Assembly (NCBI RefSeq): GCF_002115825.1
Contig: NZ_JFJZ01000045.1
Span: 1-35,735, forward strand
Source: Thalassospira sp. MCCC 1A01428
GTDB taxonomy: Bacteria; Pseudomonadota; Alphaproteobacteria; Rhodospirillales; Thalassospiraceae
Length of the DNA: 35,735 nucleotides
Direction: 5' to 3'
Shown: positions 7,761-14,926 of the stretch, piece after piece
How positions within the stretch are numbered: position 1 is the first letter of the stretch
How the letters are laid out: every line of letters begins with the position of its first letter
Translations under genes and position numbers: made by a program
The notes under the pieces: generated by a model
What the model was told of the DNA's origin: nothing
What the model saw: the letters and a program-made list of their open reading frames with translations, nothing else
Databases searched by the model: none

Positions 7761-8532
7761 CACAGTAGTTGTTTGTCACCCCCTGGAGACCCCATCGTTC
7801 AGGGCCAAACCTGTCGCCTTAAGTTCATCAAGCGTAAATCCTACAAATGGATTTGGTGTTGATGTCTGGTTGCCCATCGCAAGCTCCCTTTATGCCTCAG
7901 GCATATTTGTGCTGAGGTCGCACGACTTTGACCGACTTTGGGTGGACGCCCCGCAGGCATTACAGGCCATTTCTCAAGTCATTATGTGCTTCTCGCCAAT
8001 CTGGGAGTAATTGTGTCCAGGTTCGCAGTTGTCAGGAAATTCCTGCACCTTTCTGGCACGTGCTTGGTAAACTTGGTCATCACATTGACGCATCCGATGA
8101 CTGTCATCTCTTATATAATAGATAACGGTCATTGGCATGGTATACGATGACAGTTATCGATTGTGCGTTCTTGTAACAGTCATCAGTTATGTAAGCGATA
8201 ACTATTATCTCTTATATTTACGATAACTGTTATCTTGTAACAATTTGTTAACTGTTATCGCACATAATCTAACCAACAAATATCCCGTTAGCAAAATAGT
8301 CACATTCAAAAATACTTTCCTCGTTTTATCAAGCAACTACAAAGCATTCGATTACTGTTATCGGATACCAAGACATCGAGAAACATTAAACTAATAGATA
8401 ACTGTCATCAATTAAATAACGGATAACGGTTATCGTCTTGTTATTCGATGTCTGTTATCCTATAAATAAGCGATAACTGATTTCACTTAAAGAATATAAC
8501 TGTCATCTCTTTTTTACACGATGACTGTTAAC
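7671..8532. repeat. Array of palindromic 13-mers, candidate centromere (parS-like)
   Basis: The 13-mer GATRACNGTYATC is a near-perfect palindrome. Copies start at 7671, 7696, 7721, 7746; 8096, 8121, 8146, 8172, 8197, 8222, 8247; 8350, 8397, 8422, 8447, 8472, 8495 and 8520. Most start-to-start distances are exactly 25 bases, with AT-rich 12-base spacers. The last copy ends 23 bases before parA. RHH partition proteins bind such regular short repeats and often autoregulate the par operon through them, so this is most likely the partition site and par operator. Iterons for a replication protein are the alternative, but the rep gene has its own different iterons. Confidence 0.8.
7889..8185 (+). 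repeat. Direct duplication, copy 2
   Basis: Second copy of the 7464-7760 unit. The register is kept throughout, so the duplication probably arose as one event and has since diverged by point changes. The four 13-mers in this copy run directly into three further ones. Confidence 0.85.
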
Positions 8533-8555
8533 ACTCATTTGACGGAGATGGGCAA

Positions 8556-9293
8556 ATGCCAGAATCAGGAAAGATCGTTGCTGTTGCCAGTTCAAAAGGA
8601 GGCGTTGGAAAATCCTCTTACATCATGGCCATTGCTTCTGCACTGGCGAAAAGTGGTCTCAATGTCGGAATTCTGGACAATGACCCCAATCAACCTGTCA
8701 TAGAATGGTTGTCCGAAAACCCGGTTGAAAACATCACAGCCACGGCGAAGGTATCTGACACCGAGGTCTTCGATACGCTCGATAACATGCGAGAAAATTA
8801 CGATATTGTGCTTGCTGATATGGAAGGCTCAGCAAATCTCGGTGTGGCGATGGCAATTGCAAGTGCGGACTTGGTCATTGTACCAAGCCAAGGCTCGAGC
8901 CTTGATCACAAAGAAGCAGCTAAAACACTTGGTTTAATCAAAAATCAATCAAAGCTTCAGCGCCGTGACATTCCATTTCGTATTTTGTTCACGCGAACAA
9001 ACCAGGCCATTACACCGCGGACGCTCAAGAGAGCCTACCAACAGCTCCGTGAACGCAAGCTTCCTTACATGAAAGCTGAATTTAACAATCTGGAAGCTTT
9101 CAAGGTCTTCGTAGAAGAAGGGCGTTCGATTTACAACCTGACAGACGCAGAGGCACCGAACCTCAAGGGTGCACTAAAAGTTCTTCACGCCCTTGCCTCG
9201 GAATTGATCGCAGTTCTTAAAGACCCATCCTATGGCTTGGAAACCGAAGATCGAAGCGACCATGCGAATACACCAGCGGACGTAAAGGAGTGA
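8556..9293 (+). CDS. parA: ParA-type partition ATPase (VirC1-like)
   Basis: 245 aa, a small ParA without an N-terminal DNA-binding domain (type Ib size). The deviant Walker A SSKGGVGKSSY is at residues 13-23, the A' motif NDPNQP near 42 and the Walker B-like VLADMEGS near 85. The layout after Walker B (LVIVPSQGSSLDHKEA, then a C-terminal EFNNLEAFKVFVEEG) resembles Agrobacterium VirC1, which places the T-DNA relaxosome at the cell pole. GGAG precedes the ATG. It forms an operon with the RHH gene four bases downstream and is probably repressed through the palindromes upstream. Role: ATP-dependent positioning of plasmid copies; a link to transfer is possible. Confidence 0.9.
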   Translation: MPESGKIVAVASSKGGVGKSSYIMAIASALAKSGLNVGILDNDPNQPVIEWLSENPVENITATAKVSDTEVFDTLDNMRENYDIVLADMEGSANLGVAMAIASADLVIVPSQGSSLDHKEAAKTLGLIKNQSKLQRRDIPFRILFTRTNQAITPRTLKRAYQQLRERKLPYMKAEFNNLEAFKVFVEEGRSIYNLTDAEAPNLKGALKVLHALASELIAVLKDPSYGLETEDRSDHANTPADVKE

Positions 9294-9297
9294 CCCG

Positions 9298-9726
9298 ATG
9301 GGCAAAGATCCATTCGACGTACTGGATGATACAGAAGAATTAACACTGGATGTGTCCGCGTTTCGACGCACTGATAAACCGACTGTTCAGACTGCATCCA
9401 GAGAAAGTACAGTGCCGGTTAGGATCAAACCTTCTCAGGCTGACATCGCACGAGAAGCCGCCAAAGACGGGTTCACAACACGAGATGGCACGGGAAAGAT
9501 TGATGGGCGGTCCCTGCGTCGCAGCGGACGCACCGCACTTCTCTCGGTTCGAGTCACGCCAGATTGCAAACAACTCATAGAAGACATTGTTGCTTCACGT
9601 GGGAAAGGAGCCAAGGCAGGAGAATTTCTGAGTGAGATGCTTCAGCTTTGGGTCGAAACCAAGGGTGAAACCTGGCAAATATCAAAACTGACTGAACTCG
9701 ATATTCACGGTCAGTCACGTGACTGA
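9298..9726 (+). CDS. RHH partner of ParA (ParB/VirC2-like DNA-binding protein)
   Basis: 142 aa, beginning after AAAGGAG four bases past parA. The first 75 residues look flexible and charged, as in ParA-stimulating tails. The C-terminal half contains a ribbon-helix-helix: strand ALLSVRVTPDCKQ (about 89-101), helix LIEDIVASRG, then EFLSEMLQLWVETK. RGTG/GRSLRRSGRT before the strand is basic and similar in position to that of VirC2. By position and fold it should bind the 25-bp-phased palindromes upstream of parA and bridge them to ParA. Confidence 0.8.
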   Translation: MGKDPFDVLDDTEELTLDVSAFRRTDKPTVQTASRESTVPVRIKPSQADIAREAAKDGFTTRDGTGKIDGRSLRRSGRTALLSVRVTPDCKQLIEDIVASRGKGAKAGEFLSEMLQLWVETKGETWQISKLTELDIHGQSRD

Positions 9727-9732
9727 CCGGAC

Positions 9733-9851
9733 GCAAAAAGGGCAGGGGGGAAATTTACATGAATCGATACACATGTATATCAACACCAAGCTTCGGGGAG
9801 CAGAGCGGGTTCGATTCCCGCCATTCTGCTGACTCCTGTGGCCCTTTTTGT
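9733..9851 (+). ncRNA. Structured element closed by a long-range stem; terminator or small RNA
   Basis: GCAAAAAGGGC (9733-9743) pairs with GGCCCTTTTTG (9840-9850), closing about 100 bases that contain two hairpins: TACATG/CATGTA (9756-9777) and AGCAG-A-GCGGG-TTCGATT-CCCGC-CATT-CTGCT (9799-9830). The latter looks like a tRNA T-arm. The element ends in a T5 tract, as expected for an intrinsic terminator at the 3' end of the parA operon. No complete tRNA can be folded from it. Whether it is a separate small RNA, a terminator, or a recombination remnant cannot be told. Confidence 0.4.
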
Positions 9852-10009
9852 AATATTACCTGTTATCCAAGAGTAAAATGTCGCCTGGACCTAGAGCACG
9901 TCGCGTTTAATCTGCGCCTGCTCAAATTCTCCGCCCATACCCTTGAAACAGTATGGGCTGCGGGGGCTGGTGCGATGACGTCTGTGGTTCTACCGCTTCT
10001 CCTCCATGC

Positions 10010-10043
10010 GAATAAGGGACCGCGTTAACGGGGTCCCTTATTC
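10010..10043 (-). terminator. Terminator hairpin after rep
   Basis: A perfect 12-bp stem, GAATAAGGGACC (10010-10021) with GGTCCCTTATTC (10032-10043) and a ten-base loop, lies 13 bases beyond the rep stop. It sits between the convergent par and rep transcripts and probably ends rep. Confidence 0.65.
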
Positions 10044-10055
10044 ACGCGTAGGGCC

Positions 10056-11129
10056 TTACGCAGGAGCCCCTCTTTTTTCGTACCAGCTTTGGGCAAATGT
10101 CGCAAAATGCTTCTCAGGCCGCCGCGGTACAATGTCTTGCTCTCCCACCCAGCGCCGCCATTCGCTCTCGAGGAAATAAACATCCCAACCAGGTGCCACT
10201 TCCCGAATAAGTTCATACACATCATTGGCAAGATGGCCATTCCAGGGTTCAGCCGTTTCGGCCGCCATTGCCGCGAGCTTCATGGTTCCGCGATTAGTGA
10301 AAAGAATCATGTCCGCTTCAACGTCATACGTTACAGTATAGTCTGGCAAATGATTGCTTCTCGCAAGATCCTTGATCATCTGACGGAAACGCTTTTCGGG
10401 ACTTTGCGAACCTGATTTTTTCCAAAGAACCCCAAGTGATACCTTCCAGGAAGCTTGTTGGCCGCAATGTTTGCGCGCAAGTTCATAAACCCGTCTTTCG
10501 AGGGGTTTTCGAAGGCGAAAGTAGTCTCTGTGGAGGGTCAGAACTTCCTGGCTTTTAATCGCATTAAAAACCCATTCAGAGAGCACAATTTCACATGATA
10601 GCAATCGGCCATTCAAGCCATGTTTCCGTCTTACAGAAGACGCCTCAATCAAACCAAATGTATCAGTTTGCTCCATGTCTCCGGTGCGAATGTTCGTGCT
10701 GATAACCGTACCCTTGATACGTTCCAGCGCATCAATCAGTGCGTCATAATCCTTACCCGCTGTGCCTCGGTTGGTGAAGACCAAAACATCGTGAATGCTA
10801 AGCTGCACGCGTTTGGAAACCGGTTCACCTTTACGCATCTTTGCCATCACCTGGCTGATGCAATAAATCAGGATGTCCTTGTCATAAATTGTCGCCAGGC
10901 CCTTCACGCTTGGCACCACGCGGATCCATTGATCATTGTGGCGATATTCCCGAATATTGGTTTCCGGTTTCTTGCTCAAGCTATAAAACGGATGCTCGAG
11001 CTGAGGCATAATATCCTTCAACACGGCATCAGCCACATCACACAGGAAAAGATCGTGTTGCGGGTGTCGCTCTGGCACAAGCATCAGAGCGTTCTCCATG
11101 CCGGCCTCTTGCATCAGATCCTGCGTCAT
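10056..11129 (-). CDS. repA: Plasmid replication initiator, RPA family
   Basis: 357 aa from the ATG at 11129; a TTG start at 11141 adds four residues, and internal ATGs a few codons later are also possible. The sequence follows the RPA (replication initiator protein A) family of alphaproteobacterial plasmids: ERHPQHDLFLCDVADAVLKD, the segment VPSVKGLATIYDKDILIYCISQ, and DYFRLRKPLERRVYELARKHCG, a winged-helix DNA-binding unit. The protein binds iterons to open the origin and load the host helicase. Iterons matching this role lie immediately upstream, with some overlapping the promoter, so it probably represses its own synthesis. Confidence 0.92.
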   Translation of the reverse strand: MTQDLMQEAGMENALMLVPERHPQHDLFLCDVADAVLKDIMPQLEHPFYSLSKKPETNIREYRHNDQWIRVVPSVKGLATIYDKDILIYCISQVMAKMRKGEPVSKRVQLSIHDVLVFTNRGTAGKDYDALIDALERIKGTVISTNIRTGDMEQTDTFGLIEASSVRRKHGLNGRLLSCEIVLSEWVFNAIKSQEVLTLHRDYFRLRKPLERRVYELARKHCGQQASWKVSLGVLWKKSGSQSPEKRFRQMIKDLARSNHLPDYTVTYDVEADMILFTNRGTMKLAAMAAETAEPWNGHLANDVYELIREVAPGWDVYFLESEWRRWVGEQDIVPRRPEKHFATFAQSWYEKRGAPA

Positions 11130-11154
11130 TTCCTCAACCAACTAAATAAGAATT

Positions 11155-11676
11155 TTCGGGGTATCAGTTCCGCATATTCGGGGTATCAGATCCGTTTTGT
11201 CAAGCTTCGGGGTATCAGTTACCGAAATCTTGTATTCGGGGTTTTAGGTACCCGAACGCATTATTCGGGGTTTTAGGTACCGATGACAATGTTCGGGGTT
11301 TTAGGTACCGCACCGACAAAAAGAGGGTATTAGTCAATATTTTGTTCGGGGTTTTAGATACCAGGATAGAACATTCGGGGTTTTGGTTACCAAAGTTTCG
11401 GGGTTTTAGATACCAATACGAGAAGACCTGAATGTAAAAAGCGACTCCATCAAACATAAGATTTGCAGAAAAAGCAGCAAATCGTAAGGAATCGGAATAT
11501 TCTGGTCATCGGATTCGGGGAAACAGGTACTTGAACCCAAACAACCGACTCAAAGAGGCAAAATATGCATCTAAATAATCCACATCCGAGCATGTGAAGA
11601 CGATATCAACGGGTTCGGGGTATCAGATACCTGATCGCGGGGTTACAGGTACCGTTCATCGGGGTATCAGTTACCG
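11155..11676. repeat. oriV iterons
   Basis: About 13 copies of an 18-19-bp repeat with consensus TTCGGGGTWTYAGNTACCG. A dense group starts at 11155, 11177, 11206, 11235, 11264, 11292, 11345, 11374 and 11397, mostly 28-29 bases apart. A looser group starts at 11514, 11614, 11635 and 11657. They lie between the rep start and the AT-rich DnaA-box region, the usual arrangement for an iteron-controlled origin and for handcuffing control of copy number. Confidence 0.9.
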
Positions 11677-11741
11677 AGCGCTCATGAAAATACCTCTGTA
11701 ACCGGCACAAAACCTCGTATTTCTGAAGAGGTCAAATACCC

Positions 11742-11809
11742 TTAACACATATATTAACACATATATTAACACCCAAGAGGATCAGGGCTTGTCAAATATC
11801 TGTGGATAA
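11742..11809. other. AT-rich unwinding region and DnaA box of oriV
   Basis: A 12-bp unit TTAACACATATA is tandemly repeated 2.6 times (11742-11772), a typical duplex-unwinding element. TGTGGATAA at 11801-11809 is the exact complement of the DnaA-box consensus TTATCCACA. Together with the iterons it defines oriV at about 11150-11810. Confidence 0.8.
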
Positions 11810-11884
11810 CTTTTAATTTCGCGCACAATTGCGTATGAGATTAGGCAATCAAAACAAGAAAAAAGCCTCCAAATATCTCAACCA

Positions 11885-12079
11885 CTAACAATCAAGCTCA
11901 ACCTTTCGACAAGTACAGCCAGGAAAGGGCAGGATTGTTGCTGAAGGAAGGGCAGGGGCCTGATACTGACGCAACAAATACGGCCACATCTTAATCAGTT
12001 TCTCAGCTGCGTTTTCAAAATCGCTTAATGATGCTGTCCCTGGGCACTGTGGCGTTCCCAAATCTACTTTGTTCTTCAT
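11885..12079 (-). CDS. Small unrecognised protein of the lytic transglycosylase operon
   Basis: 64 aa. Its ATG overlaps the stop of the lytic transglycosylase gene by four bases (ATGA), with AGGAGC in front, which is the main reason to believe it is real. The sequence has one amphipathic helix (ASLSDFENAAEKLIKMWPYLLRQYQ) and a Pro-rich C-terminus with two Cys. No signal peptide or family is seen. It is the third and last gene of a leftward operon pointing into oriV. Confidence 0.6.
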   Translation of the reverse strand: MKNKVDLGTPQCPGTASLSDFENAAEKLIKMWPYLLRQYQAPALPSATILPFPGCTCRKVELDC

Positions 12080-12654
12080 TTTTGCTCCTTATCACATTCA
12101 GCATCGACACCCCGTATAGTGGCGAAAGTTTTACCGACCAGGCAAGCATACTTTCTCGCACGTCGCATGGCGCTCGGGTCCTGCCTATTTGGCCCGACAT
12201 GATAAGCTTCAACGGCGCTCGTCCAAGATCCGGTTGTCTGTCGTAATTGTTTCAAATAACCGGCCGCGCAAAAAGCGTTCAGCCCAGGATCGAGCAATAT
12301 CTCAGCAGATTTAACGCAGCTTTGGCCCAGCCAGCGAAAATGGATCTGAAAACAGCCGACATCAAAACCAACCTGCCCGGCATCCTGCAAGCGACGCACC
12401 ACCTTACGCGCATCTTGCGAGGTTGCATAACGTCGGGCGCTGCCAGCAATGTTCAACGACCATGGCCACATCTGACCATCGAACCTGCTTTCACGTAATC
12501 CAATGGCAGTGAGAAGGCCGGCAGGGATGTCGTATTTCTCTTCCGCAAGAGTGGCAGCAGTCAAGCAAGTATGGCGAACCTCACCCGCAGTGACTTGCTT
12601 GCCCGGAATTCCAAGACAAAAAACAATACTAAGAATTCCAATTCTTGCTCTCAT
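12076..12654 (-). CDS. Secreted lytic transglycosylase (VirB1-like)
   Basis: 192 aa from the ATG at 12654; longer in-frame starts would overrun the coupled upstream gene. An N-terminal signal peptide (about 1-24, ILSIVFCLGIPG core) precedes an SLT domain: catalytic Glu in LLTAIGLRESRFDG, then GCFQIHFRWLG and a late AVEAYHVGP motif. Enzymes of this type cut peptidoglycan glycan strands so that a transfer channel can be assembled. The gene starts inside the stop of the small membrane protein gene (ATGA) and ends inside the start of the 64-aa gene. Confident family call; the transfer role is inferred from neighbours. Confidence 0.85.
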   Translation of the reverse strand: MRARIGILSIVFCLGIPGKQVTAGEVRHTCLTAATLAEEKYDIPAGLLTAIGLRESRFDGQMWPWSLNIAGSARRYATSQDARKVVRRLQDAGQVGFDVGCFQIHFRWLGQSCVKSAEILLDPGLNAFCAAGYLKQLRQTTGSWTSAVEAYHVGPNRQDPSAMRRARKYACLVGKTFATIRGVDAECDKEQK

Positions 12655-12854
12655 GACATAAGCCGCACAAAAGCTAATCCCACTAAAAGACAAACTCCAA
12701 TAAGAAACCAACCCCAAATCGCCCGGCGAACGAGTGTCAGAGCATTGGACTTGAAAAAGGGTGGCCAGCCGACGAAGTCCGGGCGGGCAGGGGGCCAAAA
12801 TTGGCTAAAAACAGCCATTTTAACCCGTCTTATCTCTGTTTTGACGTTTTTCAT
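12651..12854 (-). CDS. Small inner-membrane protein coupled to the lytic transglycosylase
   Basis: 67 aa with GGAGA eight bases before the ATG. The N-terminal 40 residues are basic and Pro/Trp-rich (FSQFWPPARPDFVGWPPFF). One transmembrane helix follows (about 46-64, IWGWFLIGVCLLVGLAFV). The stop overlaps the lytic transglycosylase start by four bases. The size and position suggest a small accessory protein of the transfer apparatus, but no family is recognised. Confidence 0.6.
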   Translation of the reverse strand: MKNVKTEIRRVKMAVFSQFWPPARPDFVGWPPFFKSNALTLVRRAIWGWFLIGVCLLVGLAFVRLMS

Positions 12855-12975
12855 AAAATTCTCTCCAAACCAGCTACGCCTGACGTCAAGTTTGCTACGT
12901 TGTTGTTTTTACGGGACACAGCCTCAAAAATCCTGACTACGCCCAGATTTTCAGATGCTACAGATCAAAAATCCT

Positions 12976-12989
12976 TAAAACATCTTTTG
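12976..12989. promoter_or_regulatory. Candidate operator, near-match to the 1291 and 13092 sites
   Basis: TAAAACATCTTTTGAT-type sequence differs little from ATCAAAATATCTTTTG at 1291-1306 and 13092-13107. It lies between the divergent transglycosylase and mob operons. Confidence 0.35.
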
Positions 12990-13013
12990 ATTATGGCTTT
13001 AAATATCATTATT

Positions 13014-13127
13014 GGGCGAAAACGGCGATAAAACAAACTACAAATCCCCAAAAACCGCCGTTTCTATTCGCCTCTCATAAAAATCATCCCAATCAAAATA
13101 TCTTTTGCAGGATTAGGGATTTGTAGT
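13014..13127. other. Candidate oriT
   Basis: Two interleaved inverted repeats occupy the spacer before mobC: ACTACAAATCCC (13037-13048) with GGGATTTGTAGT (13116-13127), and GGCGAAAACGGCG (13014-13027 region) with CGCCGTTTCTATTCGCC (13056-13072). The minus strand reads TAATCCTGC at 13115-13107, which resembles the ATCCTG/C nick motif of MOBP relaxases. Nicking there would send the oriV side first and the relaxase genes last, as is usual. The shared operator ATCAAAATATCTTTTG (13092-13107) abuts the putative nick. Confidence 0.5.
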
Positions 13128-13208
13128 ACATTTTATTTGTCATTGAAAGGTGTATTACGGTTTGATACAGCTTTCAAAGCAGATCAAAAATTGGAGAGTT
13201 TGCTTTCA

Positions 13209-13577
13209 ATGACATCAGAAAGCTCGGTGGTCACATCGATCAGGATTGACCGTAACCTCGCCGAAGAACTGAAGAAAAAGGCAGGGAAAGGCGGCGTCGG
13301 ACGCTTTATCCGTAAAGCGGTAATTGCGCGCCTGGGGACTAAGGATGCGACAGCCAAAGCACTGAGCGAAGATGATGTGATGCTTTTACGTGGTGTGGCC
13401 AGGCAGTCGAAATCGCTAGGGGTATTGCTAAACCAAATAGCGAAACGTCTTCATAACAGCCAAGGGGAGGCCATAAAGGCCCAAGACGTCGCGGCCGTGA
13501 GCGAGATTGCCAAGCAGTGCTTATCAGTCAGCAGTCAGGCAGCAGATTTTCTGCGGCATCATGGTGAGAAGAGGTAA
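13209..13577 (+). CDS. mobC: MobC-like relaxosome accessory protein
   Basis: 122 aa from the ATG at 13209, with GGAGA about ten bases upstream; an in-frame TTG at 13137 is less likely. An RHH unit (SVVTSIRIDRNLAEELKKKAG, then GRFIRKAVIARL) is followed by the MobC signature region GVLLNQIAKRLHN. MobC proteins bind oriT and help the relaxase reach the nick site. The relaxase gene starts two bases after the stop, and the candidate oriT lies directly upstream. Confidence 0.8.
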   Translation: MTSESSVVTSIRIDRNLAEELKKKAGKGGVGRFIRKAVIARLGTKDATAKALSEDDVMLLRGVARQSKSLGVLLNQIAKRLHNSQGEAIKAQDVAAVSEIAKQCLSVSSQAADFLRHHGEKR

Positions 13578-13579
13578 AA

Positions 13580-14926
13580 ATGATTGGTGCTGGCTTAAGC
13601 TCACGGATCAAAACAGTCGGCGAGGGGTGGGACCAGGGCCAAGTACCGACGGTTGTGATAAAACACACGTCGCGCCCTCCCAAAACATCTACGGCAATTC
13701 GCGCCTTGGTTGATTACATATCGTGTGCTCATCAGTCAGCAGCGCGTCCGGCGCTGAAGCTCAATTTGTTTGATGAATTTGGGGAAGAGGTAGAATTTGC
13801 AGATCGACGCAACCAGTTGAAAAACTGGCCGATCCTTTCAGACAAAGAAAATCTTCGCCCCCGACAAAGCAACCCTGTTTCAGACAACATGCGCCGTTAT
13901 CAGGCGCATCATTTGATCTGGTCGTTCGATGTCAGCAAATCGCATTTGACAGAGGAGAGGGTCGTTGCTGCGATGCAAGCAGTGACGCGGCAGTTCGTTT
14001 TCGATCAGTTTGCGATGGATGGCCGTGCGGTCTTATGGACCATTCATCGCGACAAACCTGGTCGACCGCATGTTCACATGGTCGTTTCGGGATTTAACGA
14101 TGATGGCCGTGCCCTGGGGCTTGATAAATCCAGGAGCAAACTTGACGATTTTTCTGCAGAACTTGCCAGGTATGGCAGATTATTTGATTTGCCAATGAAG
14201 TTTGAGCGGCGTGAAGATAATCCACTGATCCGCAGGCAGGTTATAAATGGCGCAGTCCTGAGAAACACCAGGAAGCGCGTTTCTTACGAACGTTCAACCA
14301 ATCTATGGGATCGGGTTCCCAACTGGTGGGGGCGATATTCTTCCGATCTGCTTGATCGTCTTGAAAATCTGGCAAATGGTGTTCACAAATCCTCCAGGCG
14401 CCCAAAAGTTTCATTTCCTCCTGCTTCTCTACCACATATTTTTTCTTCTATTTTTACGGATCCCAAGTCAGCAGCCACGTGCTTTGCTGCGATGGTTCAC
14501 TCGGGGGTCGCCCGGTCAGAAAAGAGCCTGGCGCTCTGGTATCTCATTAACAGACCGGAATATTTTGGCTATCCGCTGATATCGAGCACACGTGATAGCC
14601 GCAAAAAGATTGCGGCGCGCATTTCTCGTGTGCCGGTGCCAACATTTCCAGAAACCAAACTGATCGACCGTCGGGGCGAATATCTTCGACGGAAAAACCG
14701 TCAGCATCAGTTGAGAGATCTCACCCAAATGGTGAGATCTCTCAACCGTCTTCGAAAAAAGGCCGAAGATGCCAGGATCAATGAATACACCGTGCTGACA
14801 ATCAAAGGTGTCGCCGAGGATATTCTACGTGCTTACAACCAAATTAACGTCCCCCCCCGAAAGCGAGAGAACTGGCGTATCCGATTAAATAAACGCGGCA
14901 AATCGCTTTTTACAAGGAAGAAGTGA
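13580..14926 (+). CDS. Relaxase (MOBP-like mobilisation nuclease)
   Basis: 448 aa. The N-terminal 170 residues carry the relaxase motifs: a candidate nucleophile Tyr46 in ALVDYISC, and the metal-binding HUH set His156 (TIHRDKPG) with His164 and His166 (GRPHVHMVV). After about residue 230 the sequence is basic and helical with no helicase or primase domain, so the protein is probably a stand-alone nicking enzyme that forms a covalent 5' link with the transferred strand. It is second in an operon of five closely packed genes. MOBP assignment rests on motif spacing and the MobC partner; another HUH relaxase class is possible. Confidence 0.85.
   Translation: MIGAGLSSRIKTVGEGWDQGQVPTVVIKHTSRPPKTSTAIRALVDYISCAHQSAARPALKLNLFDEFGEEVEFADRRNQLKNWPILSDKENLRPRQSNPVSDNMRRYQAHHLIWSFDVSKSHLTEERVVAAMQAVTRQFVFDQFAMDGRAVLWTIHRDKPGRPHVHMVVSGFNDDGRALGLDKSRSKLDDFSAELARYGRLFDLPMKFERREDNPLIRRQVINGAVLRNTRKRVSYERSTNLWDRVPNWWGRYSSDLLDRLENLANGVHKSSRRPKVSFPPASLPHIFSSIFTDPKSAATCFAAMVHSGVARSEKSLALWYLINRPEYFGYPLISSTRDSRKKIAARISRVPVPTFPETKLIDRRGEYLRRKNRQHQLRDLTQMVRSLNRLRKKAEDARINEYTVLTIKGVAEDILRAYNQINVPPRKRENWRIRLNKRGKSLFTRKK

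Larger units (their letters stand above)
7296..8555. other. 1.26-kb gene-free region upstream of parA
   Basis: No supported gene. It contains a direct duplication (7464-7760 and 7889-8185), a CCTCAG-N11-CTGAGG palindrome inside each copy, and about 18 palindromic 13-mers leading up to parA. Short open frames inside the duplicates occur in both copies in shifted frames and do not look like proteins. Confidence 0.7.

Noticed and set aside
7364..8150. Short plus-strand frames in the duplicated region
   Set aside because: The two copies favour different frames and no ribosome binding site or conserved protein is evident.
8096..8532. Regular repeats resembling a CRISPR array
   Set aside because: The units are 13-bp palindromes with 12-bp AT-rich spacers and no cas genes; spacing and size do not fit CRISPR.
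9799..9830. tRNA gene
   Set aside because: Only a T-arm-like hairpin is present. No D-arm, anticodon arm or matching acceptor strand can be found upstream.
10620..11276. Plus-strand frame opposite rep
   Set aside because: It is antisense to the rep gene and runs into the iterons; no ribosome binding site or family.
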